Source: Ruegeria faecimaris
GTDB taxonomy: Bacteria > Pseudomonadota > Alphaproteobacteria > Rhodobacterales > Rhodobacteraceae
Direction of reading: 5' to 3'
DNA: 64,000 bases
Assembly (NCBI RefSeq): GCF_900182615.1
Contig: NZ_FXTE01000002.1
Location: forward strand, 1 to 64,000
The notes beneath the pieces were generated by a model. It had not been told where the DNA came from. It made no database searches and saw only the letters and a list, made by a program, of their open reading frames with translations. Both the position numbers and the translations under genes were made by a program. Shown in pieces: positions 8,757-17,194 of the stretch. Each line of letters begins with the position of its first letter. Within the stretch, counting starts at the first letter, position 1.

Positions 8757-10991
8757 CTAGGCCAGATTTTGTCCTTCACGGGCGTGATGACTGAACAACA
8801 GCTTGTTTGATTGGACATCGGATAGAAAATCCGCCGTGCGTCCAGACAGCGCGCGATAAAAGGTTAGAAGACCGGGTTCGATTTCTTTGGCAATGTCGAT
8901 GCAGTTTTGGCGCAGCTCATCGGTGCGCTCCAGCGGTTCACGCGCACGTATGGCCGACAAAAGTTGAGCATGCGCATCGCGTAAGTTCTGGAATGCCTCG
9001 CTGTCGAGCATGTCCTGATCGCCAATCAATATGTAAACGGGCTCCAGGTTCTTTTTTCCTTTCAGGTCCACAAACCCAGCTTCCAACATCGCCAACTCTT
9101 GTTTGCCTAGAATGTAAACTGAATTCGAAACCAAGATGTCATAGTCGACATGTCGGCAGCTTTGTTCGATCCTGGCGGCGACGTTCACCACATCTCCGAT
9201 CACAGTATAATTGAAACGCCGCCGCGACCCGATATTGCCCACACAGGCCTGTCCTGTCGCGCAGCCAGTGGCCAGCGCAATGGGTGGCCGTTCGCGCATG
9301 ATTTCGGACCTATTGAACTGTGCCAATGCACCGCGCATCATCAAGGCTGCCCGTGCAGCGCGACAGGGATGATTTTCGACCGGAAGCGGAGCGTTCCAGA
9401 ACGCCATGACTGCGTCGCCGATGAATTTGTCGATTGTGCCTCGCTCGTGCAAAATCTGATCTCCGACCTGTGAAAACAGCTCATTCAGAATGGCGACGAG
9501 CTCCGTGGCCGAAACCGACTCGGATAACGGGGTAAATCCACGGATGTCGGCGAACATGACGGTGATCTCTTGTGTTTCTCCACCAAGGACCAACTGATGG
9601 TCCGAGCCTTCCATTTCATCCAAAATTTCAGGAGCGACATAGTGAGAAAAAATCTTTCGGATCGCTCTTTTCTCGCGCTCGGTCGAAATGAATAGATATC
9701 CGGCCAACAGCCCGAAATTCGCCATCCCACCGGCAAGTGGGAAGGTTGCATCAAATAATACGAGTTGATTTTGAAAGGCCATCCAGCTGATCAGCACAAC
9801 TACGGCTGCAGATACGCCACCCGCAATGAAGGATGCGACCGCACCAAAGCTGGACATGACGGCGACGACCACTAACCCCAGTAAGACGAATGAGACCAAC
9901 TCAAGCGCAGCGGTCACATCGGATCGGCTGAGCATTTCGCCCGTTAGGACTTGTTCAAGTAACTGCGCGTGGATCGAGACGCCGGGCACGGATTCTCCGA
10001 GCGAGGTCTGGTGCATATCAAACAGACCCGCCGCAGAGGTGCCAACAAGAATAATCTGGTTTTCGATCCGGGACCGCAGCGCAGGATCATCCGGATTCGT
10101 CATAACGTCATTGGCAGAAACATACAGTTCAGGCCGGTCTCGCCTGTACCGGATCCAGACTTCGCCGTTCTGAGTTGTTGGCAATCGAAAATCGCCCAGT
10201 TCAAGCGCCAGCATGACACCGGATTCATCGGACGCGCCCTCGGCGAAAAGGACTGTTTCCCCCAAGGCCACCCTAAGGGCCTCAATTCCCAGGCTTGGCA
10301 GGGCGCCATCCGGTCCCCCCCAAAGTACCGGGACCCGGCGGACCACACCGGTCCCACCAAGTGGTGAGACATTCACGCCCCCAATGCCTGTTGCATCTGA
10401 ATAAAGTGGCGGAGCAGGAGGAGTCCAATGCGGAACCTGGACGAGCCCTGAGGTCGGAGACTCACCGATCTCGATGATCCCCGCCTTGGATATGACGGGC
10501 TGACCATCATCGGCCACACGGGCCGCTACACCCAGAACAACCGGCCATTTGGCGATTTCGGCTCCGAAAAAAACATCGTTGTCCAGGTTTTGGGCGTCTT
10601 CATCGACCGAGAGCACCTCGGCCAACGCAGGGTCTTCTAATAATCGAGCAGGCGAATAGCGGTCGGGTTCGACAAACAGCATGTCAAAAGCGATGACCGC
10701 AGCTCCATTTTGGCCGAGGTTTTCAACCATCTGAGCCATAAGATTGCGCGGCCACGGCCATTGCCCCCAGTTGGCTAGTGACTGTTCGTCTATGTCGACA
10801 ACACGGATTGGCAGGTCGGGGGTGTAATCGCGTGGGGCCATGCGCTGAAGGATGTCGAAATATATCAGCCGAGTCATGCGCACGGGAAACGGATCTATGA
10901 CCCTGACAAAGCATCCAAACAGGATCAGGCACAAACCCACAAGGCGAAAACCCCTGCGGCGAGTGCTCCGTTCTTTCGACTTAACCGTCAC
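8757..10991 (-). CDS. CHASE2-domain class III adenylate/guanylate cyclase
   Basis: A 744-residue membrane protein. An N-terminal helix (about residues 15-33) is followed by an extracytoplasmic CHASE2 sensor (about 40-330, with IRVVDIDEQSLANWGQWPWP and AVIAFDMLF). Then come three close membrane helices (about 350-430) and a class III cyclase domain (about 460-640). Metal-binding aspartates are in VMFADIRGFTPLSE and DKFIGDAVMAFWNAP; TVIGDVVNVAARIEQ is also present. The Lys in DKFIGD and Asp in IGDVVN fit an adenylate cyclase more than a guanylate cyclase. It starts GTG at 10991, 67 bases after the FecR-domain gene, a pairing typical of CHASE2 cyclases. Confidence 0.85.
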   Translation of the reverse strand: MTVKSKERSTRRRGFRLVGLCLILFGCFVRVIDPFPVRMTRLIYFDILQRMAPRDYTPDLPIRVVDIDEQSLANWGQWPWPRNLMAQMVENLGQNGAAVIAFDMLFVEPDRYSPARLLEDPALAEVLSVDEDAQNLDNDVFFGAEIAKWPVVLGVAARVADDGQPVISKAGIIEIGESPTSGLVQVPHWTPPAPPLYSDATGIGGVNVSPLGGTGVVRRVPVLWGGPDGALPSLGIEALRVALGETVLFAEGASDESGVMLALELGDFRLPTTQNGEVWIRYRRDRPELYVSANDVMTNPDDPALRSRIENQIILVGTSAAGLFDMHQTSLGESVPGVSIHAQLLEQVLTGEMLSRSDVTAALELVSFVLLGLVVVAVMSSFGAVASFIAGGVSAAVVVLISWMAFQNQLVLFDATFPLAGGMANFGLLAGYLFISTEREKRAIRKIFSHYVAPEILDEMEGSDHQLVLGGETQEITVMFADIRGFTPLSESVSATELVAILNELFSQVGDQILHERGTIDKFIGDAVMAFWNAPLPVENHPCRAARAALMMRGALAQFNRSEIMRERPPIALATGCATGQACVGNIGSRRRFNYTVIGDVVNVAARIEQSCRHVDYDILVSNSVYILGKQELAMLEAGFVDLKGKKNLEPVYILIGDQDMLDSEAFQNLRDAHAQLLSAIRAREPLERTDELRQNCIDIAKEIEPGLLTFYRALSGRTADFLSDVQSNKLLFSHHAREGQNLA

Positions 10992-11058
10992 GGTTGCCTC
11001 CGAAGACAGTGGTCGCTTTCACTGCCCGACATTACCGATTACCCATATCAGCCGATGC

Positions 11059-11889
11059 TCAGTTAACAGGTCTATTCGGTTTCGTATCCGGCGCTGCACC
11101 GCCTTCTATACTGGGCGCCTCGACGGGTGCAGATGCTACCGAAGCCTTCACCGCTTGCCGCTGCGGGGGCGCTGGGCGGGGCTCGGGAGCGTCGGATTTT
11201 TCGATGGGCTGCACTGGTGCTGATTCTCCGGCGCAACCTTCGATATTCACGCGCAGCGGACTCAGAAGTCGTTCTTGAGATTGAATGAATGGAAATCCAT
11301 TTTTCACTGCTTCGTCGTACTGTGCCTGATCGGCCGGGCGGCCCACCTTGCCTTTTTGACTGGTGGCAAACAGGCTGCATTGACGTCCAGTTGATCTGCA
11401 GCCGCCTTTCAGGCCGCACATCTGCACGGTGCCTTCCAGCACCAGCATCGAGCTTTGGGTGCCAGGCACAACCCACATGTCGAATATGGTCCCACGCACA
11501 GCCATTGTCGCTGTGGGGGTCTGGATGGAATAGGCACGTTTTCTGCTGTTGCCCGAGATGAAACGAAAGCTTCCACCCAAGGCCTGAACGGCAAAATTCT
11601 TGGCCTTCTTCTTGTTTCGCAACATGGTCACATCCAGCGCCATCTTTGCATTAGGCCCTATCGCGATCTTCGTTTCGTCAACAAAGATCAGCTGAACTAC
11701 CCCTCTGCTGTCTGTGGATATGGAATCACCCGAGGCAACTTCCATGCCTTCAAGCAGTGGCCGGGAATTCCCGGCTCGGGTAATTTCTGCGCCTTGTTTG
11801 ACGCTTACGACAGTACCAATGTTGGCCAGGATCTGCGACGGCAGTATCAAAACACAACAGGAAACACACAACACTCTTAACCAGACCAA
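11059..11889 (-). CDS. Secreted FecR-domain protein
   Basis: About 276 residues with an N-terminal export signal (hydrophobic run CVLILPSQILA). A FecR-type domain follows over about residues 25-150 (GTVVSVKQGAEITRAG, DSRGVVQLIFVDETKIAIGP, ATMAVRGTIFDMWV). The C-terminal tail is Pro/Ala-rich and low in complexity. Homologous domains sit in the periplasm and are often encoded beside CHASE2 cyclases, as here, so it may act in the same signalling unit. The start is uncertain: the open frame begins with TTG 11889, and GTG codons lie a few residues further in. Confidence 0.7.
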   Translation of the reverse strand: MVWLRVLCVSCCVLILPSQILANIGTVVSVKQGAEITRAGNSRPLLEGMEVASGDSISTDSRGVVQLIFVDETKIAIGPNAKMALDVTMLRNKKKAKNFAVQALGGSFRFISGNSRKRAYSIQTPTATMAVRGTIFDMWVVPGTQSSMLVLEGTVQMCGLKGGCRSTGRQCSLFATSQKGKVGRPADQAQYDEAVKNGFPFIQSQERLLSPLRVNIEGCAGESAPVQPIEKSDAPEPRPAPPQRQAVKASVASAPVEAPSIEGGAAPDTKPNRPVN

Positions 11890-12345
11890 ACTAATTATCC
11901 CTTCCCCAAGGTTATTCCAGAGCGCAATGCGCCCGCTGCCCGGTCTGTGCCTCGTGGAATTTATTTCTTTGTATTATTTGTAAAAAATCTAAGCAAATAT
12001 GCCTTAATGCCTATGTGTTTGGCAAGTTTTCTATGAAGCTGGAGAAAATTCCCACCTAATTGGGCTGACCCGGAGCTTCGGAAACTCTCTGTTTGTACAT
12101 TGCCGGTGTTTCGGACAGGGCCCTTTTCAAATCAGTGTTTCGTTGGGCCGTCGCTCGCTTTCCCAGCCGACGTCTCTTGGGTCTGATCGCCTTATGGAAG
12201 GCCCGGCAGACACGCATTGCGGGTGACGTTTCGCGGCTGCCTTTGATCAAGCCCGAAAGCCATAGACATCATGGATTTGACTTTTTGAAGATTTTTTCAC
12301 GAGGTCCCTTGTATTTCTTGGCGCTTATCGAATACACCGGCCAGC
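11890..12345. other. Intergenic region between FecR gene and tRNA-Ser
   Basis: About 456 bases. The part next to the FecR gene (to about 12000) is AT-rich and is the likely promoter of the FecR-cyclase pair. The remainder has only short open frames on both strands with Arg-rich translations that resemble no family known to me. It must also carry the tRNA-Ser promoter, but I could not place clear -35/-10 elements. Confidence 0.4.
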
Positions 12346-12435
12346 GGAGACGTGGCCGAGTGGTCGAAGGCGCTCCCCTGCTAAGGGAGTAGGCCCGGAA
12401 GGGTCTCGAGGGTTCGAATCCCTTCGTCTCCGCCA
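12346..12435 (+). tRNA. tRNA-Ser (anticodon GCU)
   Basis: A class II tRNA of 90 nt including an encoded CCA. The acceptor stem is GGAGACG/CGTCTCC, with discriminator G at 12432 and CCA at 12433-12435. The anticodon stem is CTCCC/GGGAG around loop CTGCTAA, with GCT at 12380-12382, which reads AGC/AGU serine codons. There is a long variable arm, and the T-loop GGTTCGAATCC is intact. It stands alone, just outside the denitrification block. Confidence 0.97.
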
Positions 12436-12822
12436 CCAAATCTTCGTATGATGTTTTTTGTGATGGATTACACGTTTTGAAGGCTTTACCCGCCACATCC
12501 GCCAAGAAATAACGTGATCGGAAGGTCGGGTGTTCCGTTTCCAGCACTCAATGACCCGGCCCTTCGAAATCCTCGCGGGACGCGATAGGTTCGAAGCTTG
12601 CTCTCGTGATCGACCATTGGTGCCTGGATTGTCGGCAAATCCGCTAAAACCACCGAAATCGGTACCGTTGGTGTTGCAAGAGCCGGCACTACCGGGGTGT
12701 TTCTGAATTCGGATGACTGTTCGGTATGAGGCTGCTGGCGCTCGAAAGGTTGACCACCGGTAAAGTTGATTCAGCGGACAGGTCCAATTTGCCGATTTGA
12801 CTGCCTTGGAACAGACTGCGGA
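12436..12822. other. Intergenic region between tRNA-Ser and nosX
   Basis: About 387 bases, containing the 3' ends of the tRNA (plus) and nosX (minus) transcripts. I see no credible gene, no integrase remnant, no repeat of the tRNA 3' end and no obvious hairpin-plus-T-run terminator. Confidence 0.4.
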
Positions 12823-13725
12823 TTATCCGCTCAACTCCAAACTGGCCAATGGAAAACTCTGCAGAATTCTACCGGTCCATTCCTTTGGGACGGCGCAAAG
12901 AGCTGTGGACAGACCGTCAGCTAAGGCTGCATTGGGTGCGGAAACGGAAACAGTGTGGTTGCTTGGGCTTGGGCCGAATGGGTTCAGGATATGGCCGTGG
13001 TCGCCCGGCAAGAGTGTGCCTGCAACCGATGATGTGGCTACTGAGCGTTCTCGCAAAGTGATCTTCTTGAGGACTTGATTATTGTGACCAGCAAGGCCGA
13101 CCCGCCAGTCTTGCCCGTCACCTCGCTGACCCATTGCCGCGATTTCTCCCATGTTAACCAGAACATCGCGTAAGCCAAAGGACCGTAACAGCGCCGCAAT
13201 GCGATCGGTGATTGCGCCTTGTGCGATACCGTTCAATGTCAAGGCTGAGACACCGGGCTCCGGCAGCTGGATCGCATCAGCGTCATATCGGACTCGGTGC
13301 CAGCCGACAGTTTCTTGGGCGGCAGTCAATTCAGATGCGCTGGCGCGCGCGGCCATCGCCCTCCAGACGGGTTGTATTGTGGGGTCAAAAGCCCCGTCTG
13401 ATGCACTGTGAAGGGTCGAACACAGGCTCAGTACATTCAACAGCTCGGGGGCCGGTTGCTGCAGCAACCCGCTTCGGTTCAGCTCTGAAATCTGTGATCG
13501 CGATCGGTACAGACTAAAGATATCTTCCAGCCGGTTCAGCTCAGCTTCGATTGATGACAGCAGGGGCGCCGCCTCTGCCTCTGAAAGGCCAACAAGGTCA
13601 AGGCTGGCTCTGGCCCCCAGCGCGATGCCACGCCAATGCGCAACTGGTGCGCCAGAAGCGGCCGCCGGTAGCGCGGCGCATGCCGCAGACATGATCAGAA
13701 AACGACGTCGGGACAAACGGCTCAT
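12823..13725 (-). CDS. nosX: NosX, ApbE-like FAD:protein FMN transferase
   Basis: A 300-residue ApbE-family protein with a twin-arginine signal (SRRRFLIMSAACAALPAAAS). Family features are LEDIFSLYRSRSQISELNRS and the C-terminal TSSVAGTLLPGDHGHILNPF. NosX covalently attaches FMN to the periplasmic domain of NosR, which N2O respiration needs in vivo. It is the last gene of the nosRZDFYLX operon and overlaps nosL by ATGA, which fits coupled translation. Confidence 0.9.
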   Translation of the reverse strand: MSRLSRRRFLIMSAACAALPAAASGAPVAHWRGIALGARASLDLVGLSEAEAAPLLSSIEAELNRLEDIFSLYRSRSQISELNRSGLLQQPAPELLNVLSLCSTLHSASDGAFDPTIQPVWRAMAARASASELTAAQETVGWHRVRYDADAIQLPEPGVSALTLNGIAQGAITDRIAALLRSFGLRDVLVNMGEIAAMGQRGDGQDWRVGLAGHNNQVLKKITLRERSVATSSVAGTLLPGDHGHILNPFGPSPSNHTVSVSAPNAALADGLSTALCAVPKEWTGRILQSFPLASLELSG

Positions 13726-14237
13726 GCTGGTGTCTCCAGTTTCAAGTCCAGATCGACGGGGCCAAGCACTTCGGCGTCGGGTATGTCAGTCAGGGGCAAA
13801 GCGGAACCTCCGTACAGGATGATGAAGCTGTCCGCATCGGTCGGGTCGGCAAAGGGCACGACCTCGCGCGCGCCCATGCCGCCGGCGACATTGGCCCCGA
13901 CGACGAAAGTCGCACCTTCGGCATTGATCCAGTTGGATTGACCTGGTTGATGCCAACTTGGGGCGGTTCCCATATCGCTGACATAGATTGCAACAATGGC
14001 TGCCTCGCGTTCGGGGCTTTTGAGATAGGCAACCATGTCGCGAACCTGCGCAAAAAACAGTGGTGTGGGATAGCCGTCGAGGTGAATCTGTCCTTTTGGA
14101 CCGCCATGTTCAGCAATATTCATCTGGCAAAAAAAGCTGAGTGCGTCTGGCGTCAGATCGACCGGGTCAGGCGCGGCAATCTGTTCTTCCTTACAGGCAG
14201 TCAGGGCGAGTAGAGCAATCAGGAAAAGACGCTTCAT
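13722..14237 (-). CDS. nosL: NosL copper-binding lipoprotein
   Basis: A 171-residue outer/periplasmic lipoprotein. The signal ends in the lipobox LTAC (Cys near residue 15). The NosL signature follows in FFCQMNIAEHGGPKGQIHLD (CxM motif), with metal-ligand residues implicated in Cu(I) delivery to NosZ. In the family NosL works with the NosDFY complex in building the CuZ cluster. ATG 14237 overlaps the nosY stop (ATGA). Confidence 0.9.
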   Translation of the reverse strand: MKRLFLIALLALTACKEEQIAAPDPVDLTPDALSFFCQMNIAEHGGPKGQIHLDGYPTPLFFAQVRDMVAYLKSPEREAAIVAIYVSDMGTAPSWHQPGQSNWINAEGATFVVGANVAGGMGAREVVPFADPTDADSFIILYGGSALPLTDIPDAEVLGPVDLDLKLETPA

Positions 14238-15055
14238 GGCTCGACCCTTCGGAACGCGAGCCGGGCAAGTGCAAGGCCTAGCAGGGGCCAGATCAGCAAA
14301 GACAACGGGGCGGCCCAGACGGGCAGAGCCTGCGCAGCGCCGGTCATGCCGGATGCCATCGCGACGCCCTCGGTTGCGGCGATATTCCACAGACGGAAAG
14401 CGTCGGCCGGGTTGGCCACCATCACCCATGGAAAGACGGATTGAGTGAAGGTGCCGCCCTTGTCCATGACGACGGCCCCCAACAGGCCCAGATCATAGAG
14501 GACGACAAAAACCAGCCAGAGCCCGGCCGACAGACCTGCTGCCGCCGTGGCCCCCTTTGCCAGGGCGGACAGCAAGTATCCCAGTGCGAGAAACACGGCG
14601 CCCAGCACGATCGAAGTGAGGATAAGACGGACCAGAGCCAACAGGCTTTCTGGACCGGCGCCACCGAACCATGCTGCCACCGCGCCAGCCGTGCCAAAAC
14701 CTATGGTCATCGCAAAGGCAAGCGCCGACAAATGGGCGGTGAATTTTCCCAACAGGATTTCTTCGCGCCCGGCGGGATAGGACAAGAGCAGCGATAAGCT
14801 GCCCCGGTCCACATCGCCTGCGATGGCGTCAAAGGCAATCATCAGTGCCAATAGGGGGGCAAGATAGACCGACAGTGTCGTCATCGAGGCAACCGAGACA
14901 GTCAGCATATCTACGCCAAGCGTGCCTGTGGGTGCACTGCCTGCAAAGGTAAGTGCCAGCGCGAATAACACCATGATCAGTGTCGCCATCAGCAGCCAGC
15001 GGTTGCGGCGCAGGATCAACATTTCAGTGCGGGTGATGGCGAGGAAGCGGGTCAT
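14234..15055 (-). CDS. nosY: NosY, ABC-type membrane subunit for NosZ maturation
   Basis: A 273-residue integral membrane protein with about six helices (for example LLMATLIMVLFALALTFAG and LYLAPLLALMIAFDAIAGD). The sequence DVDRGSLSLLLSYPAGREEI is typical of ABC-2 permeases of the NosY type. It forms the transmembrane part of NosDFY with the NosF ATPase and supports CuZ assembly in N2O reductase. It overlaps nosF upstream by four bases and nosL downstream by ATGA. Confidence 0.9.
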   Translation of the reverse strand: MTRFLAITRTEMLILRRNRWLLMATLIMVLFALALTFAGSAPTGTLGVDMLTVSVASMTTLSVYLAPLLALMIAFDAIAGDVDRGSLSLLLSYPAGREEILLGKFTAHLSALAFAMTIGFGTAGAVAAWFGGAGPESLLALVRLILTSIVLGAVFLALGYLLSALAKGATAAAGLSAGLWLVFVVLYDLGLLGAVVMDKGGTFTQSVFPWVMVANPADAFRLWNIAATEGVAMASGMTGAAQALPVWAAPLSLLIWPLLGLALARLAFRRVEP

Positions 15056-15945
15056 GGCCTCTTCTCCTGTGCATAGTAGCGATAGAGATCTTCCAGCTTG
15101 GGAGGTGTCATTTCCACATCTGCCACCGCATCGCCCAATCCGGCGATCCGGCGCAGGGCCTCCATCTTGTCGTCGACGGTGCAGAGCAACTCAACGGACA
15201 CGCCATTGATCCGGCTGCCGCCCAGTTTGTCGGCCAAGGCGTCAGGGTTAGAGCTGGCGCGCACCTTCAGGCGGATTGGCAGACCCGCCAGCGCCGAAAG
15301 GTTGTTTAACGTGTCATCGGCCACCATCCGGCCCCCGCGCATGATTGCGATCCGGTCTGTGCGGGCCTCGACCTCAGTCAGGGCATGCGATGCGATCAGG
15401 ACGGCGGTGCCTTTTGCGGCCAGTTCGTCGATGATGGCGTACAGATCCTGCCGAGAAATCGGGTCCAGTCCGCTTGTCGGCTCGTCCAGCAATGCCACTT
15501 TCGGCTGGCCCAGCAGCACTTGCGCCAATCCCAGACGTTGCCGCATCCCCTTGGAGTAGGTCCCGATCCGTCGGTCCAGTGCGTCGCTGAGGCCGACGCG
15601 ATCCAGCAAACCGGGCACATCGGCCTTGGACCCCGAGAGCTGCGCGAAAAGAGTCAGCTGTTCCCGGCCCGTAAGCGCCGGGTGGAAGGACACCGCCTCG
15701 GGCAAGTACGCCGTATCCCGCCGCGCCTGTGCGCTGCCGGGTGTGGCGTCTCCGATCCGAATGGCTCCGCCCTCAATCGGGATCAGGCCAAGGATGGATT
15801 TGATCAGGGTCGATTTGCCAGCGCCGTTATGGCCCAGTAGCGCCACGCGCTGACCAGGGGCAAGAGACAGGGTGATGTCGTCAAGAACGCGGGTTTTGCC
15901 TCGGTCCTTACAGACGTTGTTTATCGTCAGGGCCTTATCCGTCAT
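15052..15945 (-). CDS. nosF: NosF, ABC ATPase for NosZ maturation
   Basis: A 297-residue ABC ATPase. Walker A is LLGHNGAGKSTLIKSILG near residue 37, the signature region TYSKGMRQRLGLAQVLLG near 130 and Walker B VALLDEPTSGLD near 150, with the switch His in LIASHALTEVE. The C-terminal extension suits NosF. It powers the NosDFY complex. Its start overlaps the 3' end of nosD by 11 bases. Confidence 0.92.
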   Translation of the reverse strand: MTDKALTINNVCKDRGKTRVLDDITLSLAPGQRVALLGHNGAGKSTLIKSILGLIPIEGGAIRIGDATPGSAQARRDTAYLPEAVSFHPALTGREQLTLFAQLSGSKADVPGLLDRVGLSDALDRRIGTYSKGMRQRLGLAQVLLGQPKVALLDEPTSGLDPISRQDLYAIIDELAAKGTAVLIASHALTEVEARTDRIAIMRGGRMVADDTLNNLSALAGLPIRLKVRASSNPDALADKLGGSRINGVSVELLCTVDDKMEALRRIAGLGDAVADVEMTPPKLEDLYRYYAQEKRP

Positions 15946-17191
15946 GAGGCACCTTTTTCATAGCTGAGGGTTCAGGGGCTCGCATCAATGGATTGCTGTC
16001 CATCACACCCCCCGGCAATAGTGCCGGGAAGGCTGATTGCGACCAGCGCACCAGCTGCACGGCAGGGGAACCGAGCAGCAGCTTGGCTGCGGGTTGGGTC
16101 CACAGCACATGGTCCATCGAGTCATTGGGGCGATAAGGGGCATCAGCCACGCCGTTGCCATCCACATCATAGGCGGCGAAATCGGACCAGTAATTGCCGC
16201 GCCCGTCTTCAGACCACTCGACCCACTTGGTCGAAACGTATTTCACCTGAGTCCGGTTTCCGACAAAGGCGTTGCCGACGATACGGTTACGTTCTGACCC
16301 AGCAGTGAAGTGAATGCCGATGCCGCAACCCTCGAACCAGTTGTCGGTGAATTCGTTCTTGTTCGAGTTATACAGGAAGGTGCATTTCTCCTTTGCACCC
16401 TTAACGACGTTCCCGGAAATCACGCTCTTGTTGGCGTAGTTCAGCATCACACCATGTTCGCGATCATCAATCGACACATTGCCGGTGATTTTGACATTGG
16501 TCGTGAACATCACCGCATAGCCCAGATCATTGCCGATCGAGACGTTATCGCTGACCACCGAGTCGTCGGCATACATGTAGTGCACCGCGAACCGCAGGTC
16601 GCGGAACAGGTTTCCAGTAAAGGTGTTCTTCTTGGACGAGTTCACAAAGATCCCATCGCGCCCGTACCGGATATCATTGTCTTCGACCCGCGCACCCGGT
16701 GCGTTCCAGACATAGACGCCGTTGCCGCGGTCATTCATCCGCTTGTCCTGACGCCCTTCGATCCGGTTGCCGCGCACGACGCTGTCCTCGGCGCCGTGGA
16801 TGTCGATGCCATAGAGATTGCCCAGCAACACATTGCCTTCGATCACCGGCGCATGGGCCGTTTTGACCAGCTGAATGCCACTGTCGATCCCATCATGGCT
16901 CGAGCCCGAACCAATCACTGTCAGACCGCGTACGGTCACGCCCGGTCCGGTCACGGTGATGACGCTGCCGACGCCTTGTCCGTCAATGGTGGCCTGCCCC
17001 TGCCCGTCAATAATGACGGGCCGGTCCAGAACCAATGTCTCAGAGTAGACACCGGGGCTCAGGCGAAGGGTGTCTCCATCCGCCGCCTGCGCCAGTATCT
17101 CGTTGATGGCCCCCGCCCGGTTGGGCACATCCCAATCCGCCGCCCAAAGGGGCGAGCCGAGCAGGAGCGGTATGAGCAGGGGCCAACGCAT
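15935..17191 (-). CDS. nosD: NosD, periplasmic beta-helix maturation protein
   Basis: A 418-residue secreted protein. The signal peptide is MRWPLLIPLLLGSPLWA. A long run of parallel beta-helix (CASH/NosD) repeats follows, recognisable as recurring GN/DN turns such as VIEGNVLLGNLYGIDIHGAE, VVRGNRIEG, VEDNDIRYGRDGIFVNSS and VSDNVSIGNDLGYAVMF. NosD contacts NosFY and passes copper/sulfur to apo-NosZ in the periplasm. It starts four bases after the nosZ stop. Confidence 0.95.
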   Translation of the reverse strand: MRWPLLIPLLLGSPLWAADWDVPNRAGAINEILAQAADGDTLRLSPGVYSETLVLDRPVIIDGQGQATIDGQGVGSVITVTGPGVTVRGLTVIGSGSSHDGIDSGIQLVKTAHAPVIEGNVLLGNLYGIDIHGAEDSVVRGNRIEGRQDKRMNDRGNGVYVWNAPGARVEDNDIRYGRDGIFVNSSKKNTFTGNLFRDLRFAVHYMYADDSVVSDNVSIGNDLGYAVMFTTNVKITGNVSIDDREHGVMLNYANKSVISGNVVKGAKEKCTFLYNSNKNEFTDNWFEGCGIGIHFTAGSERNRIVGNAFVGNRTQVKYVSTKWVEWSEDGRGNYWSDFAAYDVDGNGVADAPYRPNDSMDHVLWTQPAAKLLLGSPAVQLVRWSQSAFPALLPGGVMDSNPLMRAPEPSAMKKVPHDG

Positions 17192-17194
17192 GGG

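Noticed and set aside
12056..12250. Short open frames on both strands upstream of tRNA-Ser
   Set aside because: They are Arg-rich, without a ribosome site or recognisable similarity; more likely chance than a gene.
12346..12435. tRNA-Ser 3' end as an attachment site with a direct repeat elsewhere
   Set aside because: I searched by eye for a second copy of the T-arm/acceptor end in the window and saw none, nor any integrase gene.
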